DNA from: Candidatus Pelagibacter sp. RS39
Lineage (GTDB): Bacteria; Pseudomonadota; Alphaproteobacteria; Pelagibacterales; Pelagibacteraceae
Length of the DNA stretch: 64,000 nt
Assembly: GCF_002101315.1 (NCBI RefSeq)
Contig: NZ_CP020777.1
Coordinates: 682,001-746,000, forward strand
Direction: 5' to 3'
The translations under genes and the position numbers were made by a program. Within the stretch, counting starts at the first letter, position 1. Each line of letters opens with the position of its first letter. Positions 8,628-17,762 of this stretch are shown one piece after another. The notes below the pieces were generated by a model, which searched no databases, was not told the origin of the DNA, and worked only from the letters and a program-made list of their open reading frames with translations.

Positions 8628-9727
8628 TATATAAGTTCCTGTTTCTTAATTTTAATTCCATAACCATCAAGCCCAATAACTTTTTTTAAAGATCTAGTAA
8701 TTAATATCATATTTTTGATTTTTAGATCTTTAATTATTTGAGCTCCAATTCCATAATTTTTAATTGATTTATCATTTCCTTTTTTTACAAATTCTTTATT
8801 ATTATATTTTTTTAACGTCTGTGATACTGACCTTAAATTTGAGTCTTTAATAAACACTAAAACACAATTTTGGTATTTCTTAAAATAATTTAAAGTTTTA
8901 TTAAATGAATTTGGTAACTTTTGATTTATTAAATAATTTTGGACAATATTAGATGAAATTACTCTAACTCTTGGTGTGATACCTCTTTTAATTTTACCTT
9001 TTATAAGAGCAAAATGTTCTGCACCATCTAATAGATTTTCATAAATTCTAATCTTATATTTTTGTTTTTTTACTTTGATTTGGCTCTGCTTTTTTAACCT
9101 TATAAGTTTCTCTTTCTTTAATCTATAAGCTATTAAATCTTCTATTTTTCCAATTTTAAGATTATGTTTTTCTGCAAAATTAAATAAATCTTGACCTTTT
9201 GCCATTGTGCCATTTTCATTCATTATTTCACAAATGACCGCTGAATTATTTTTTTTGGCTAATTTTGATATATCAACAGAGGCCTCTGTATGACCTGCTC
9301 TTACAAGAACACCTCCATCTTTAGCAATAATTGGAAAAATATGGCCGGGTGATACTATTTCTTTTTTATTAACATTTTTTTTAGATGCAATCTTAATTGT
9401 TTTAGCTCTATCCTTAGCTGATATACCTGTTGTAATTCCTTTTTTTGCTTCTATAGAAATTGTAAAAGCTGTCTTATTTCTTGATTGATTTACAGGAGAC
9501 ATTAAAGATAAATTCAATCTCTTCGCCTGCAAACTATCTAGTGCCAAACAAATCAAACCACGACCATGTTTTGCCATGAAATTAATATTTTTTGCTGTTG
9601 AGTCTGATGATGATATCACTAGATCACCTTCATTTTCCCTTTTTTCATCATCAACCAGAATGAACATGCCTCCCTTTTTAGCAACACTTATTATTGTTTC
9701 AATTGGTGCAAAATTATTTTTTTTCAT
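8627..9727 (-). CDS. ribB: 3,4-dihydroxy-2-butanone 4-phosphate synthase with degenerate cyclohydrolase II domain (RibBX type)
   Basis: 366 residues in two domains. Residues about 5-205 are a full DHBP synthase with VDDEKRENEGDL, GHTEASVD and CEIMNENGTMA, so the ribulose 5-phosphate reaction is expected. Residues about 215-366 align in outline with GTP cyclohydrolase II (the end has GIGAQIIKDLKI and LDGYGIKI) but lack the zinc cysteines: no SECLTGD and no RCDCG are seen, and only one Cys occurs in that half. GTP cyclohydrolase activity is therefore unlikely, and a separate ribA must be elsewhere. The start overlaps ribE by 14 bases. Confidence 0.9.
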   Translation of the reverse strand: MKKNNFAPIETIISVAKKGGMFILVDDEKRENEGDLVISSSDSTAKNINFMAKHGRGLICLALDSLQAKRLNLSLMSPVNQSRNKTAFTISIEAKKGITTGISAKDRAKTIKIASKKNVNKKEIVSPGHIFPIIAKDGGVLVRAGHTEASVDISKLAKKNNSAVICEIMNENGTMAKGQDLFNFAEKHNLKIGKIEDLIAYRLKKEKLIRLKKQSQIKVKKQKYKIRIYENLLDGAEHFALIKGKIKRGITPRVRVISSNIVQNYLINQKLPNSFNKTLNYFKKYQNCVLVFIKDSNLRSVSQTLKKYNNKEFVKKGNDKSIKNYGIGAQIIKDLKIKNMILITRSLKKVIGLDGYGIKIKKQELI

Positions 9728-10307
9728 AAAAATAATTTCTAACGTATTTAGACAAGATATCTATCTCAATGTTAACTAAACTATGTTTATTAAGTTTGGA
9801 TAAATTAGTTTCCTTATAGGTATGTGGAATTATCCATATTTGAAAACCTTTTTTTGTTACTTTTGAAATTGTAAGTGAAATTCCATTTACACAAATTGAA
9901 GCTTTTTCAATAAGATGTTTTCTCTCTTTTTTGGGGATCTCAAAATCAAAAATAAATGATTTATCAATTTTTTTAATGTTTAATACTTTTGCAACTGTAT
10001 CAACATGACCTTGGCAAATATGCCCTGAAATTTTTGTTCCATATTTCAACGGTAACTCTAAGTTAATTTTGTCTTTGTTCTTTATATATCTAAATTTAGA
10101 ACGGAGTATTGTCTCTTTTGAAAGATAAAATTCCATTAATTTTGATTTATAAGAAATCAAAGTTAAACATACGCCATCACATGCAACTGATAATCCAATA
10201 TCTTTTTTTGATACTTTAAGTTTACTTTTTACAAATATATTAATTCCTTTAGGTCTTTTTGCAATTTTTTCAATTGTACCTTGATTATATATTATACCAT
10301 TAAACAT
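9714..10307 (-). CDS. ribE: Riboflavin synthase alpha chain
   Basis: 197 residues made of two lumazine-binding repeats. The first begins MFNGIIYNQGTIEKI (the family norm is MFTGII) with VACDGVCLTL; the second begins ISGHICQGHVDTVAKV with ICVNGISLTI. It dismutates two lumazine molecules into riboflavin and the RibD product. The C-terminus runs 14 bases into ribBX. ribD ends one base before it starts. Confidence 0.94.
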   Translation of the reverse strand: MFNGIIYNQGTIEKIAKRPKGINIFVKSKLKVSKKDIGLSVACDGVCLTLISYKSKLMEFYLSKETILRSKFRYIKNKDKINLELPLKYGTKISGHICQGHVDTVAKVLNIKKIDKSFIFDFEIPKKERKHLIEKASICVNGISLTISKVTKKGFQIWIIPHTYKETNLSKLNKHSLVNIEIDILSKYVRNYFYEKK

Positions 10308-10308
10308 A

Positions 10309-11415
10309 TTAATTTTTATACAATGTTATTTTATTATTTCCTAAATTAAGTTTTAAGTTAATTTTTTTTTTATATTTCTGTTTTAACAAATCTAAGCTAT
10401 TAAAATATAGATATTCTGATTTTTTTGAGAGTTTTTTATTGCTTTTGTATAAATAAAACTTATTAAAAATTTTATTTTTCAATAGATGGTTAGTTAATTC
10501 ATCACCACCCTCTATTAATACATTTCTACAATTCATTTTATACAGTCTTTTTAATAGAATTTTGATATCAAATCTTCCTTGATTATCAATTTTAGAGAAT
10601 ATTAAATTTATTCCTCTTTTTCTAAAATTTAAAATTTGTGATTTACTAGCTTTATTATAAAAAATAATAGTATTAGTTTTATTTGCTGTATTTATTATAA
10701 AACTATTAAGATTTGTATTTAGTTTATTATCTAAGATAATTCTTCTTGGAGAATATTTTTTTAAACCCTTTAATCTGCAATTTAATTTAGGATTATCATT
10801 ATTTAAAGTTTTATATGAAATCATCAATGAATCATTCTTATATCTTAATAGATGTGTAAATTTATCAGCCCTTGCATTAGTAATTTTTCTATCCAATTTA
10901 CTATAAATTAGATTATTTTTTGAAACAGCGATTTTACCAGTGACATATGGCAACTTTTTTTTTCTATTAAAAAAATATGTCGAATAAAAATTATTAACTT
11001 TTTCTTCTAAAAGCCCTTTTCTTATCTTAATTTTTTTTGATTTTAAAATTTTAAAACTTTTGTTCCTAACTCTAATATCAATATCTGAAACTGAATAGAT
11101 AACCTCAGAAATTTTAGATTTTATTATTAAATCTGTACATGGCGGTGTTACGCCATGATGGCAACATGGTTCCAAGGTAACATACATTTTTGATCCTCTT
11201 AAATTTTCTATAGAACTCTTGATTGCATTGAATTCTGCATGGGGTCTTCCATTTATTGATGTTTGACCAATAGAAATAATCTTATCGTTTTTGACAATCA
11301 CACATCCAACAGAAGGATTTGAACCTGTATGACCATATCGAGATACTGCCAGTTTTAAGGCTATCTCCATGTATAATTTGTCTTTTGATGAAAATTTATC
11401 TTTTTTTGTAGACAT
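10309..11415 (-). CDS. ribD: Bifunctional riboflavin deaminase/reductase RibD
   Basis: 368 residues from the ATG at 11415. A longer in-frame extension exists, but it would overlap nrdR by about 100 bases; 11415 overlaps by 20. Residues about 15-135 are the zinc deaminase: [19 protein letters not shown] with His/Glu, and [13 protein letters not shown] with the zinc cysteines. Residues about 150-365 are a divergent reductase domain: it keeps DNPKLNCR and VLIEGGDEL, but the usual Ser-Leu-Asp-Gly of the substrate loop reads SKNN. The two steps convert the GTP cyclohydrolase II product to the ribitylaminopyrimidine. Confidence 0.9.
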   Translation of the reverse strand: MSTKKDKFSSKDKLYMEIALKLAVSRYGHTGSNPSVGCVIVKNDKIISIGQTSINGRPHAEFNAIKSSIENLRGSKMYVTLEPCCHHGVTPPCTDLIIKSKISEVIYSVSDIDIRVRNKSFKILKSKKIKIRKGLLEEKVNNFYSTYFFNRKKKLPYVTGKIAVSKNNLIYSKLDRKITNARADKFTHLLRYKNDSLMISYKTLNNDNPKLNCRLKGLKKYSPRRIILDNKLNTNLNSFIINTANKTNTIIFYNKASKSQILNFRKRGINLIFSKIDNQGRFDIKILLKRLYKMNCRNVLIEGGDELTNHLLKNKIFNKFYLYKSNKKLSKKSEYLYFNSLDLLKQKYKKKINLKLNLGNNKITLYKN

Positions 11416-11854
11416 CAAGTTTGTCCACGAATTGTACAAAATCTTTTTCCTCTCGGAAATTTCTATAAACAGAAGCAAAACGAACATATGCAACAGGATC
11501 TAATTCCTTTAAGCCTTCCATAACCATGGTGCCAATAGTATTTGTTGATATTTCACTTTGACCAAGTTCTTCAAGTGTTCTTGAAATTTTACTTATGAAT
11601 TTTTCAGCAGTTTCTGTATCGATTGGACGTTTCTTTAAGGCTATATAAATTGATTTTGATAATTTATCTCTATCAAACGTAGATTTTCTACCATTCTTTT
11701 TAATTACCATAATTTCTCTAAATTGAACCCTTTCAAACGTTGTAAAACGAGCACCGCAAACGCAAAGTCTTCTTCTTCTTATCGCAGTACCATCTTCGGT
11801 AGGACGAGAGTCGACAACTGAGGTCTCCCCTTTTTTACAAATTGAACAGATCAT
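11396..11854 (-). CDS. nrdR: Transcriptional repressor NrdR
   Basis: 152 residues. The N-terminal zinc ribbon has CSIC near residues 3-6 and [13 protein letters not shown] near 32-44; RRRRLC follows the typical spacing. An ATP-cone domain (about 49-139, starting [16 protein letters not shown]) senses dATP/ATP. It represses ribonucleotide reductase genes, none of which lie in this window. It sits between glyA and ribD, a frequent alphaproteobacterial order. Confidence 0.97.
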   Translation of the reverse strand: MICSICKKGETSVVDSRPTEDGTAIRRRRLCVCGARFTTFERVQFREIMVIKKNGRKSTFDRDKLSKSIYIALKKRPIDTETAEKFISKISRTLEELGQSEISTNTIGTMVMEGLKELDPVAYVRFASVYRNFREEKDFVQFVDKLDVYKKR

Positions 11855-11857
11855 TAA

Positions 11858-13165
11858 TTATAAGTTCTTATATATCGGAAACGATGAAGTTAAAGAGATA
11901 ACTTCATTTTTTACTTCATTTTCTATTTTACTGTTATCATTTGGGTTTTCTGATAACCCTTTTAAAGTTTTTGTAATTAATTCACCAACAGTCTTAAATT
12001 CATTTAAGCCAAAACCCCGCGTTGTAGCTGCTTGTGTCCCTAATCTTATACCAGAAGTGACCATTGGTTTTTCAGTATCAAAAGGAATTCCATTTTTATT
12101 GCAAGTAATGTTAGCTCTTGAAAGACTTTCTGCTGCAAGATTACCTTTAACATTGTAAGGTCTTAAATCTACCAACATTAAATGTGTATCGGTACCATCA
12201 GAGTAAATCTTAAAACCATTATTTTTTAAAGTTTCAGCTAAAATTTTAGCATTTGCTAAAACTGACTTAATATAATCTTTAAATTCTGGTTGTAACGCTT
12301 CAAGAAAACCAGCGGCCTTAGCTGCTATGATGTGCATTAACGGACCACCTTGATAACCTGGAAAGACTGCTGTGTTGAATTTTTTGGCAAGATCTTCATG
12401 ATTAGTTAAAATTATTCCACCTCTTGCACTTCTAAAAACTTTATGTGTTGTTGATGTAACAACATGAGCATAATCACAAGGGTTAGGATATCCTTTACCA
12501 GCTACTAGACCAGAAAAATGCGCCATATCAACCATAAGATAAGCACCAACTTTATCAGCAATTTCTCTAAATTTTTTGAAATCTATGACTCTTGAATAAG
12601 CACTTCCTCCAGCAATAATTAATTTTGGCTTATGTTCAAGAGCAAGTTTTTCAACATTATCATAATCTATGAGTTCAGATTTTTTATCAACATCATATCC
12701 AATTGCATTGAACCATTTACCTGACATAGAAATTTTAAGACCATGAGTTATGTGACCGCCAGAATTCAAACTCATACCCATAAAAGTATCACCTGGACTT
12801 AATAAGGCTAAAAATACAGCACCATTAGCTTGTGCGCCTGAATGTGGTTGAGCGTTTGCAAATTTACAGTTAAATAACTTTTTTAATCTTTCATTTGCAA
12901 GGTTTTCAGCAACATCAACATGTTCACATCCATTATAATAACGTTTACCTGGATAACCCTCTGCATATTTATTAGTTAAAACCGAACCCTGAGCCTCTAA
13001 GACAGCTTGTGAAACTATATTTTCAGAAGCAATCAATTCAATATGTTGTTGTTGTCTTGTTAATTCATCTTTAATAGCTTTATATAGTTCAGGATCTTTT
13101 ACAGATAAACTATCTTCAAAGAAACTTTTATAGCTGTCGTTCAAATAATTTTTTTCACTAGACAT
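11858..13165 (-). CDS. glyA: Serine hydroxymethyltransferase
   Basis: 435 residues. PLP enzyme interconverting serine and glycine with tetrahydrofolate. Motifs: [46 protein letters not shown] (PLP Asp/His) and the Schiff-base Lys in [13 protein letters not shown]. The last motif differs from the widespread TTHKTLRGPRGG at four positions while keeping the Lys and both Arg. glyA shares the one-carbon pool with sarcosine oxidase (25042-30133) but is not linked to that operon here. Confidence 0.97.
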   Translation of the reverse strand: MSSEKNYLNDSYKSFFEDSLSVKDPELYKAIKDELTRQQQHIELIASENIVSQAVLEAQGSVLTNKYAEGYPGKRYYNGCEHVDVAENLANERLKKLFNCKFANAQPHSGAQANGAVFLALLSPGDTFMGMSLNSGGHITHGLKISMSGKWFNAIGYDVDKKSELIDYDNVEKLALEHKPKLIIAGGSAYSRVIDFKKFREIADKVGAYLMVDMAHFSGLVAGKGYPNPCDYAHVVTSTTHKVFRSARGGIILTNHEDLAKKFNTAVFPGYQGGPLMHIIAAKAAGFLEALQPEFKDYIKSVLANAKILAETLKNNGFKIYSDGTDTHLMLVDLRPYNVKGNLAAESLSRANITCNKNGIPFDTEKPMVTSGIRLGTQAATTRGFGLNEFKTVGELITKTLKGLSENPNDNSKIENEVKNEVISLTSSFPIYKNL

Positions 13166-13167
13166 AA

Positions 13168-13593
13168 TTAAATCTTTTTAATCCTTCTCAAGTGTCTACC
13201 TCCGTCAAATTTAGTATTTAAAAAAATTCCTACAAATTTGAAAGCATTTTTTTTACTAATTAACCTAGAACCTAATGTAATGATGTTTGCATCATTATGC
13301 AATCTGGATAATTTAGTTGATTTTGTATTAAAACACTGTGCTGCGCGTATATTTTTATGCTTATTTGCCGCAATATTCATTCCAGTTCCTGAGCCACATA
13401 CTAAAATGCCAACATTATTTTTACTAACTTTGACTTTTTTTGCTAATTTGTGTGCAAAGTCCGGGTAGTCAACACTATCGTTATTTACAGGTCCAAGATC
13501 TTTAAAATTTAGTTTGTTGCTTTTAAGATATTTCTTTATGTCCTCTTTTAATCTAAATCCGGCATGATCTGAGGAAATAAATATTTTTTTCAA
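13168..13593 (-). CDS. rpiB: Ribose 5-phosphate isomerase B
   Basis: 141 residues, RpiB/LacAB fold. Motifs: [17 protein letters not shown] at the N-terminus with the phosphate-binding Asp-His, [10 protein letters not shown], and the catalytic Cys in [17 protein letters not shown]. It interconverts ribose 5-phosphate and ribulose 5-phosphate; the latter is the RibB substrate encoded just downstream. It lies between the oxygenase gene and glyA with spacings of one and two bases. Confidence 0.95.
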   Translation of the reverse strand: MKKIFISSDHAGFRLKEDIKKYLKSNKLNFKDLGPVNNDSVDYPDFAHKLAKKVKVSKNNVGILVCGSGTGMNIAANKHKNIRAAQCFNTKSTKLSRLHNDANIITLGSRLISKKNAFKFVGIFLNTKFDGGRHLRRIKKI

Positions 13594-13594
13594 A

Positions 13595-14233
13595 TTAATT
13601 AAACTTATAATCTAAAACACACGCAACTAGGTGTATTCTATTTTCTTCGCCACCATTAAAGGCGTTATGATATTTTGTATTATTTGTGATCCAAACAGAT
13701 CCGTCTGCTGGCATATGTTTGGCTACATTATCTATAACCATAATACATCCAGGATTGGTAATTATAGGTATATGTAATCTAGGTTCCGGATCTCTATGCC
13801 AACTTAAAGTTGATCTTGGTTCTTTCAGTAAAATTCTCATTCTTCCTAGTTTATACCTAGAGGACAAAACATCATACACATGTTTAAAGTAAGTATTATC
13901 GTAATCTTTTATAAATTCACTATATGCAGACTCATTTATCACTCCCTCTCTCATTACTTCTTTGCCAGATCTGTCAGGTTTAGTCCAATAAAGACCTCTT
14001 GCTTTATTTCCTTTAATAGACTCTGGATCACCAGGAATTTGCGTTAATGAGATGGCACCAAAATGTGTAACACCTGCGTCTTCAAACTTTTTAATCTGAA
14101 TAATTTGGTTATATGCTTCTTGGAGTTTTAAAATATCAAACTTTACTTCTTGTTTTTGAAAATCACTAAAGTCTAAAACTCGTTCTTCTTTTTTTACATT
14201 CAAATTTATTATTTTGGTGTTTTCAACTGTCAT
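13595..14233 (-). CDS. Aspartyl/asparaginyl beta-hydroxylase-like 2-oxoglutarate/Fe(II) oxygenase, substrate unknown
   Basis: 212 residues, no signal peptide or membrane segment, so probably cytoplasmic. The C-terminal half carries a plausible facial triad of the Asp/Asn beta-hydroxylase type: H146 and D148 in SWHRDPEPRLHIPI, H189 in NTKYHNAF, and R199 (ENRIHLV) to bind 2-oxoglutarate. The N-terminal third matches nothing I recognise. The position, first gene of a leftward run ahead of rpiB and glyA, gives no firm clue to the substrate. Possible targets include a protein side chain or a free amino acid. The fold call is by motif only. Confidence 0.7.
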   Translation of the reverse strand: MTVENTKIINLNVKKEERVLDFSDFQKQEVKFDILKLQEAYNQIIQIKKFEDAGVTHFGAISLTQIPGDPESIKGNKARGLYWTKPDRSGKEVMREGVINESAYSEFIKDYDNTYFKHVYDVLSSRYKLGRMRILLKEPRSTLSWHRDPEPRLHIPIITNPGCIMVIDNVAKHMPADGSVWITNNTKYHNAFNGGEENRIHLVACVLDYKFN

Positions 14234-14306
14234 CGTGTTTGCTTTGTACTCTTTTTACTATATATTTGTATATTACATTTGTCGCATTTTTAAAATAAAA
14301 ATAGAT

Positions 14307-15296
14307 ATGATTACAGGAAAATATCCTAGTTTGAGACTAAGAAGAAGCCGAAAAAACAGCTGGTCAAGAAGACTTGTTTCAGAAAATAATTTATCACCTA
14401 GTGACTTCATACTTCCTATATTCTTGATAGAGGGCAAAAACAAAACTCAACCAATTAAATCTATGCCAGGTGTATATAGATATTCTATTGATAGATTGGG
14501 TATAATCTTAGATCGAGCAATTAAAAATGATATACCTATGGTTGCTTTATTTCCATATACATCATCAAAATTAAAAAACGACCTAGGGAGTGAAGCTTTG
14601 AATGAAGATAATTTGGTTTGTAGAGCTATAAAATATATTAAAAAAAGATATAAGAATAAAATTGGAATAATGTGTGATGTAGCCCTAGATCCTTACACAA
14701 TACATGGTCACGACGGAATTCTTAAATCAAACAAAATACTGAATGACGAAACTATAGAGATCCTAATTCAGCAATCTTTACTACAAGCACAAATTGGGTG
14801 TGATGTTTTAGCTCCTTCAGATATGATGGATGGTCGAATTGGTAGAATTAGAAAAGCTTTAGAAAAAGAAAATCTCAAAAATACTCAAATTCTCTCATAC
14901 GCAGTTAAATATGCTTCTAGTTTTTATGGACCCTTTAGAGATGCTGTGGGATCAAGAGTTGCCTTAAAAGGAGATAAAAAAACTTATCAAATGGACTTCA
15001 GAAATTACGATGAAGCAATTAGAGAAGTAGCTTTAGATATAAAAGAAGGTGCAGATATGATTATGGTCAAACCTGGTTTGCCTTATCTTGATATTATAAG
15101 ATCAATAAAAAATAAATTTAAAATTCCAGTTTTTGCCTATCAAGTTTCAGGTGAATATAGCATGCTATCTAATGCTGTAGAAAAAAAAATTATAAATAAG
15201 GATGCGATTTTTGAGAATTTAATGAGTTTTAAAAGAGCTGGTGCCAATGCAATAGTAAGCTATTACGCAGATAGATTAAACGAAATTTTACCTTAA
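14307..15296 (+). CDS. hemB: Delta-aminolevulinic acid dehydratase, zinc-independent type
   Basis: 329 residues from the ATG at 14307; an upstream in-frame extension is hydrophobic, lies in the promoter gap, and is unlikely to be translated. It joins two aminolevulinates to porphobilinogen. Schiff-base lysines are seen in VALKGDKKTYQMD and MVKPGLPYLD. The metal site reads CDVALDPYTIHGHDG: the three zinc cysteines of the E. coli/human enzymes are replaced by Ala, Asp and Asp, as in the Mg-using Pseudomonas/Bradyrhizobium group. It is convergent with recO with no gap. Confidence 0.95.
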   Translation: MITGKYPSLRLRRSRKNSWSRRLVSENNLSPSDFILPIFLIEGKNKTQPIKSMPGVYRYSIDRLGIILDRAIKNDIPMVALFPYTSSKLKNDLGSEALNEDNLVCRAIKYIKKRYKNKIGIMCDVALDPYTIHGHDGILKSNKILNDETIEILIQQSLLQAQIGCDVLAPSDMMDGRIGRIRKALEKENLKNTQILSYAVKYASSFYGPFRDAVGSRVALKGDKKTYQMDFRNYDEAIREVALDIKEGADMIMVKPGLPYLDIIRSIKNKFKIPVFAYQVSGEYSMLSNAVEKKIINKDAIFENLMSFKRAGANAIVSYYADRLNEILP

Positions 15297-15977
15297 TTAT
15301 TTAAATGAATTTATAAATTGAGTTCGGCTTATTGGGTAGTTAAGATTATTTGGTTTTAATATAGTTTTTTCTAGAAAATCACTTACTAATTTTAATCCAT
15401 TTAAAAGAGTACTCAAATCATCAACTATAATTTTCTTATCAATTAAAAAATTCGGTATTATCTTTTTTTCAGTTTTAGATTTAACTACATATACTATCTT
15501 ATCATCTAACAACTCTTTTGTTGCCAAATTATTTAATTCTAAATCAAAACCTATAGTTTTAAGTAATTCTAATTCCCAAAAAATATAATCCTTTAACCAC
15601 TTATCATTTGAAAGTATCAAATAAAATTTTTCAATAAGATCAAATATCTTAATATTAGATTGTAATTCCGCTGTTAATAAACGAATTAAACTCATAACAG
15701 AGTTAATGCATGATAGTTTTTGAGGATTTTCAAAATAAATAGGAGAATAAACTTTTTGGATCTCTAATCTAAAATATCCTAATTTATTTTCTGATTTTGA
15801 ATTATAATTCAAATAAAGTTGATTCCCAATTTGAAGATAATTTTTTATTTTTTTTGATGTACCACCAAAAACAATTCCTGATATTTTTCCATGGTTTTTA
15901 GTATAAAATTCTGAGATAAGAGAATTTTCATTATACCTATTTTTAGAAATCAAAAAACCTGTATCGTCCCAATTCAT
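15297..15977 (-). CDS. recO: DNA repair protein RecO
   Basis: 226 residues. The N-terminal OB-fold (residues about 1-80: DDTGFLISKNRYNENSLI, then YTKNHGKISGIVFGG) is typical; a helical part with LLKTIGFDLEL (about 145-155) follows. It loads RecA on gapped DNA with RecR. No zinc-cysteine cluster is seen, as in many alphaproteobacterial forms. It starts on the last base of rnc. The rnc-recO order is common, usually with era between them; era is not present here. Confidence 0.88.
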   Translation of the reverse strand: MNWDDTGFLISKNRYNENSLISEFYTKNHGKISGIVFGGTSKKIKNYLQIGNQLYLNYNSKSENKLGYFRLEIQKVYSPIYFENPQKLSCINSVMSLIRLLTAELQSNIKIFDLIEKFYLILSNDKWLKDYIFWELELLKTIGFDLELNNLATKELLDDKIVYVVKSKTEKKIIPNFLIDKKIIVDDLSTLLNGLKLVSDFLEKTILKPNNLNYPISRTQFINSFK

Positions 15978-16642
15978 TAAATCAAATTATCATTTAAACA
16001 TAGTAAGGCAGCATTCTGTTCTGCCTCTTTTTTAGATTTTCCCTCACCATTATAAAATTTTGTGTTTTGTAATTTTACAGCTACTCTGAATATAGGTTTA
16101 TGTCTGGGCCCGGTATTAGAAATAATTTTATAAGTAGGAAGTTTTTTAAATTTTTTTAAAGAAAATTCTTGAAGTTTTGTTTTTGCATCAATTTGAGTAA
16201 TCACACTTTCTTTAATCTTTTCTTTCCATAAGTCTAATATAATTTTTTCTGTTATATTAAATCCTCTATCAAGATAAATCGCTCCAATCAATGCTTCGCA
16301 ACTATCCGATATTACTTTATCTTCAATTGTAACTGATCTATTTTTTGGATTAAAAATTAAAATATAATTTTGTAAATTAATACTTTTAGCAATTTCCAAA
16401 CATGTTTTTTTATTTACCAATGAAGCATATTTTTTATCTAAAATTCCTTCCTTTTCTTCTGGATAGATCTCTAAAAGTTTTTTTGCAATAACTAAACCCA
16501 AAACCCTGTCTCCTAAAAATTCTATTTTTTCATTATTATTCATTTTATTAAAACTTTTATGAGTAAGACTTTGAATAAGTAAATTTTTATTTTTAAATTT
16601 GTAATCTATTTTTTTTTCAAGTTTAGAGTAATCAATTTTCAT
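15977..16642 (-). CDS. rnc: Ribonuclease III
   Basis: 221 residues from the ATG at 16642; a TTG one codon upstream is less likely. The catalytic signature NEKIEFLGDRVLGLVIA sits at about residues 37-53 and DSCEALIGAIYLDRGF near 110-125. A double-stranded-RNA-binding domain occupies about 150-220 (AKTKLQEFSLKKF, then GEGKSKKEAEQNAA). It processes rRNA precursors and structured mRNAs. Its ATG overlaps the lepB stop. Confidence 0.96.
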   Translation of the reverse strand: MKIDYSKLEKKIDYKFKNKNLLIQSLTHKSFNKMNNNEKIEFLGDRVLGLVIAKKLLEIYPEEKEGILDKKYASLVNKKTCLEIAKSINLQNYILIFNPKNRSVTIEDKVISDSCEALIGAIYLDRGFNITEKIILDLWKEKIKESVITQIDAKTKLQEFSLKKFKKLPTYKIISNTGPRHKPIFRVAVKLQNTKFYNGEGKSKKEAEQNAALLCLNDNLI

Positions 16643-17376
16643 CAAATAATTTTCTTAAAAAATCTGTCAAATCGAATAGATTTGTTCCATTTCCAAAAAG
16701 CAAAAATACTACCAACTGATCTATCAGATGAAAAAAAAATAAATCTTGCTTTACCAACTAGATTATCTTCATGAACATAACCCACACTAGTTAAATACCT
16801 GCTATCTTTTGAACAATCTCTATTATCACCTAAAAAAAAGTAGTGATTATCTGGAACAATAAAAACATCTGAATTCTTAAAAGTAAAATTTTTGAGATAG
16901 ACAGTTTTATATATTTTTCCATCAGGCAATTTTTCCTCAAATGTAAAAACATTAATAATCTTGTCCCCGCAATAAATTGAATCTTTTTCTGAAATTTTAG
17001 ATTTTAAGATTTCACTATTATTTAAAAATAAATTTGAGTCTATAAACTGAATTCTATCTCCTGGTAAACCAATAAGCCTTTTAATATAATCAGTTCTATT
17101 ATCTGCTGGTGTTTTGAAAACTATTACGTCACCCCTACTTGGCTTGCTTGAAAAAATTCTATTCTCAAAAATAGGAGGACTAAATGGGAAAGAGTGTTTG
17201 CTGTACCCATATGAATATTTTGTAACAAAGAGTCGGTCTCCAACTAACAAACCAGGTTCCATGGATGAAGATGGAATGTAAAATGGTTGAATAATTAAGG
17301 ACCTAATTATTATAGCTATTATCAAAGCATAAAAAAGTGTCTTAAAGTTTTCTATAAAAAATTTTTTATTAAACAT
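16642..17376 (-). CDS. lepB: Signal peptidase I
   Basis: 244 residues. One N-terminal membrane helix (about 10-30) precedes the catalytic Ser38 in PSSSMEPG; the general-base Lys99 is in DYIKRLIGLPGD, and the C-terminal box is FFLGDNRDCSKDSR. It cleaves signal peptides of exported proteins such as the binding protein at 30169-30936. It overlaps acpS by 8 bases. acpS-lepB-rnc is a conserved order in alphaproteobacteria. Confidence 0.96.
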   Translation of the reverse strand: MFNKKFFIENFKTLFYALIIAIIIRSLIIQPFYIPSSSMEPGLLVGDRLFVTKYSYGYSKHSFPFSPPIFENRIFSSKPSRGDVIVFKTPADNRTDYIKRLIGLPGDRIQFIDSNLFLNNSEILKSKISEKDSIYCGDKIINVFTFEEKLPDGKIYKTVYLKNFTFKNSDVFIVPDNHYFFLGDNRDCSKDSRYLTSVGYVHEDNLVGKARFIFFSSDRSVGSIFAFWKWNKSIRFDRFFKKII

Positions 17377-17761
17377 TTTTTGCCTGAATTATGGTAAATG
17401 CAATTGAATATTCTTTTTCATCAGATATTGAAAGAAATATATCAAAATTTTTCACTTTTAATGTTTTCACTATAATCTTTTTAGTTTTGTTATTTAGTCT
17501 AAAATATGGTTTACCTAAATTGTCATTTAAGATTTCAACATCTTTAAAATTTAAACCTTTTCTGAAACCAGTGCCAAGCGCTTTAGAGAATGATTCTTTT
17601 GCTGCAAATTTTTTTGAAAAATAGATAGATTTATCTTTTACCGACTTAGAGTTTTTTATTTCAAGCAAAGTGAATAATCTTGAGATAAAACTTTTATTTT
17701 TAATAGATTTTTTTAGTCTTTTATTTTCAACAATATCTACACCGATACCTAAAATTTTCAT
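17369..17761 (-). CDS. acpS: Holo-[acyl-carrier-protein] synthase
   Basis: 130 residues. It transfers 4'-phosphopantetheine from CoA to acyl carrier protein. GIGVDIVENKRLKK (Mg-binding Asp) at residues about 5-18 and KFAAKESFSKALGTGFRKG at about 50-68 are the signature motifs; FLSISDEKEYSIAF closes the domain. The stop of pdxJ lies one base upstream of its start, so it is probably in the pyrE-pdxJ-acpS-lepB operon. Confidence 0.94.
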   Translation of the reverse strand: MKILGIGVDIVENKRLKKSIKNKSFISRLFTLLEIKNSKSVKDKSIYFSKKFAAKESFSKALGTGFRKGLNFKDVEILNDNLGKPYFRLNNKTKKIIVKTLKVKNFDIFLSISDEKEYSIAFTIIQAKNV

Positions 17762-17762
17762 T

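Noticed and set aside
11416-11493. Longer N-terminus for ribD
   Set aside because: It duplicates nrdR coding sequence in another frame and the deaminase domain needs no such extension.
14214-14306. Upstream extension of hemB of 31 codons
   Set aside because: Would overlap the divergent oxygenase gene start and occupy the whole promoter gap; the ATG at 14307 gives the normal HemB N-terminus.
15308-15319. 12-base palindrome AATTTATAAATT at the hemB/recO junction as a terminator
   Set aside because: It has no loop, no G-C pairs and lies inside recO codons; such palindromes are expected in AT-rich DNA.
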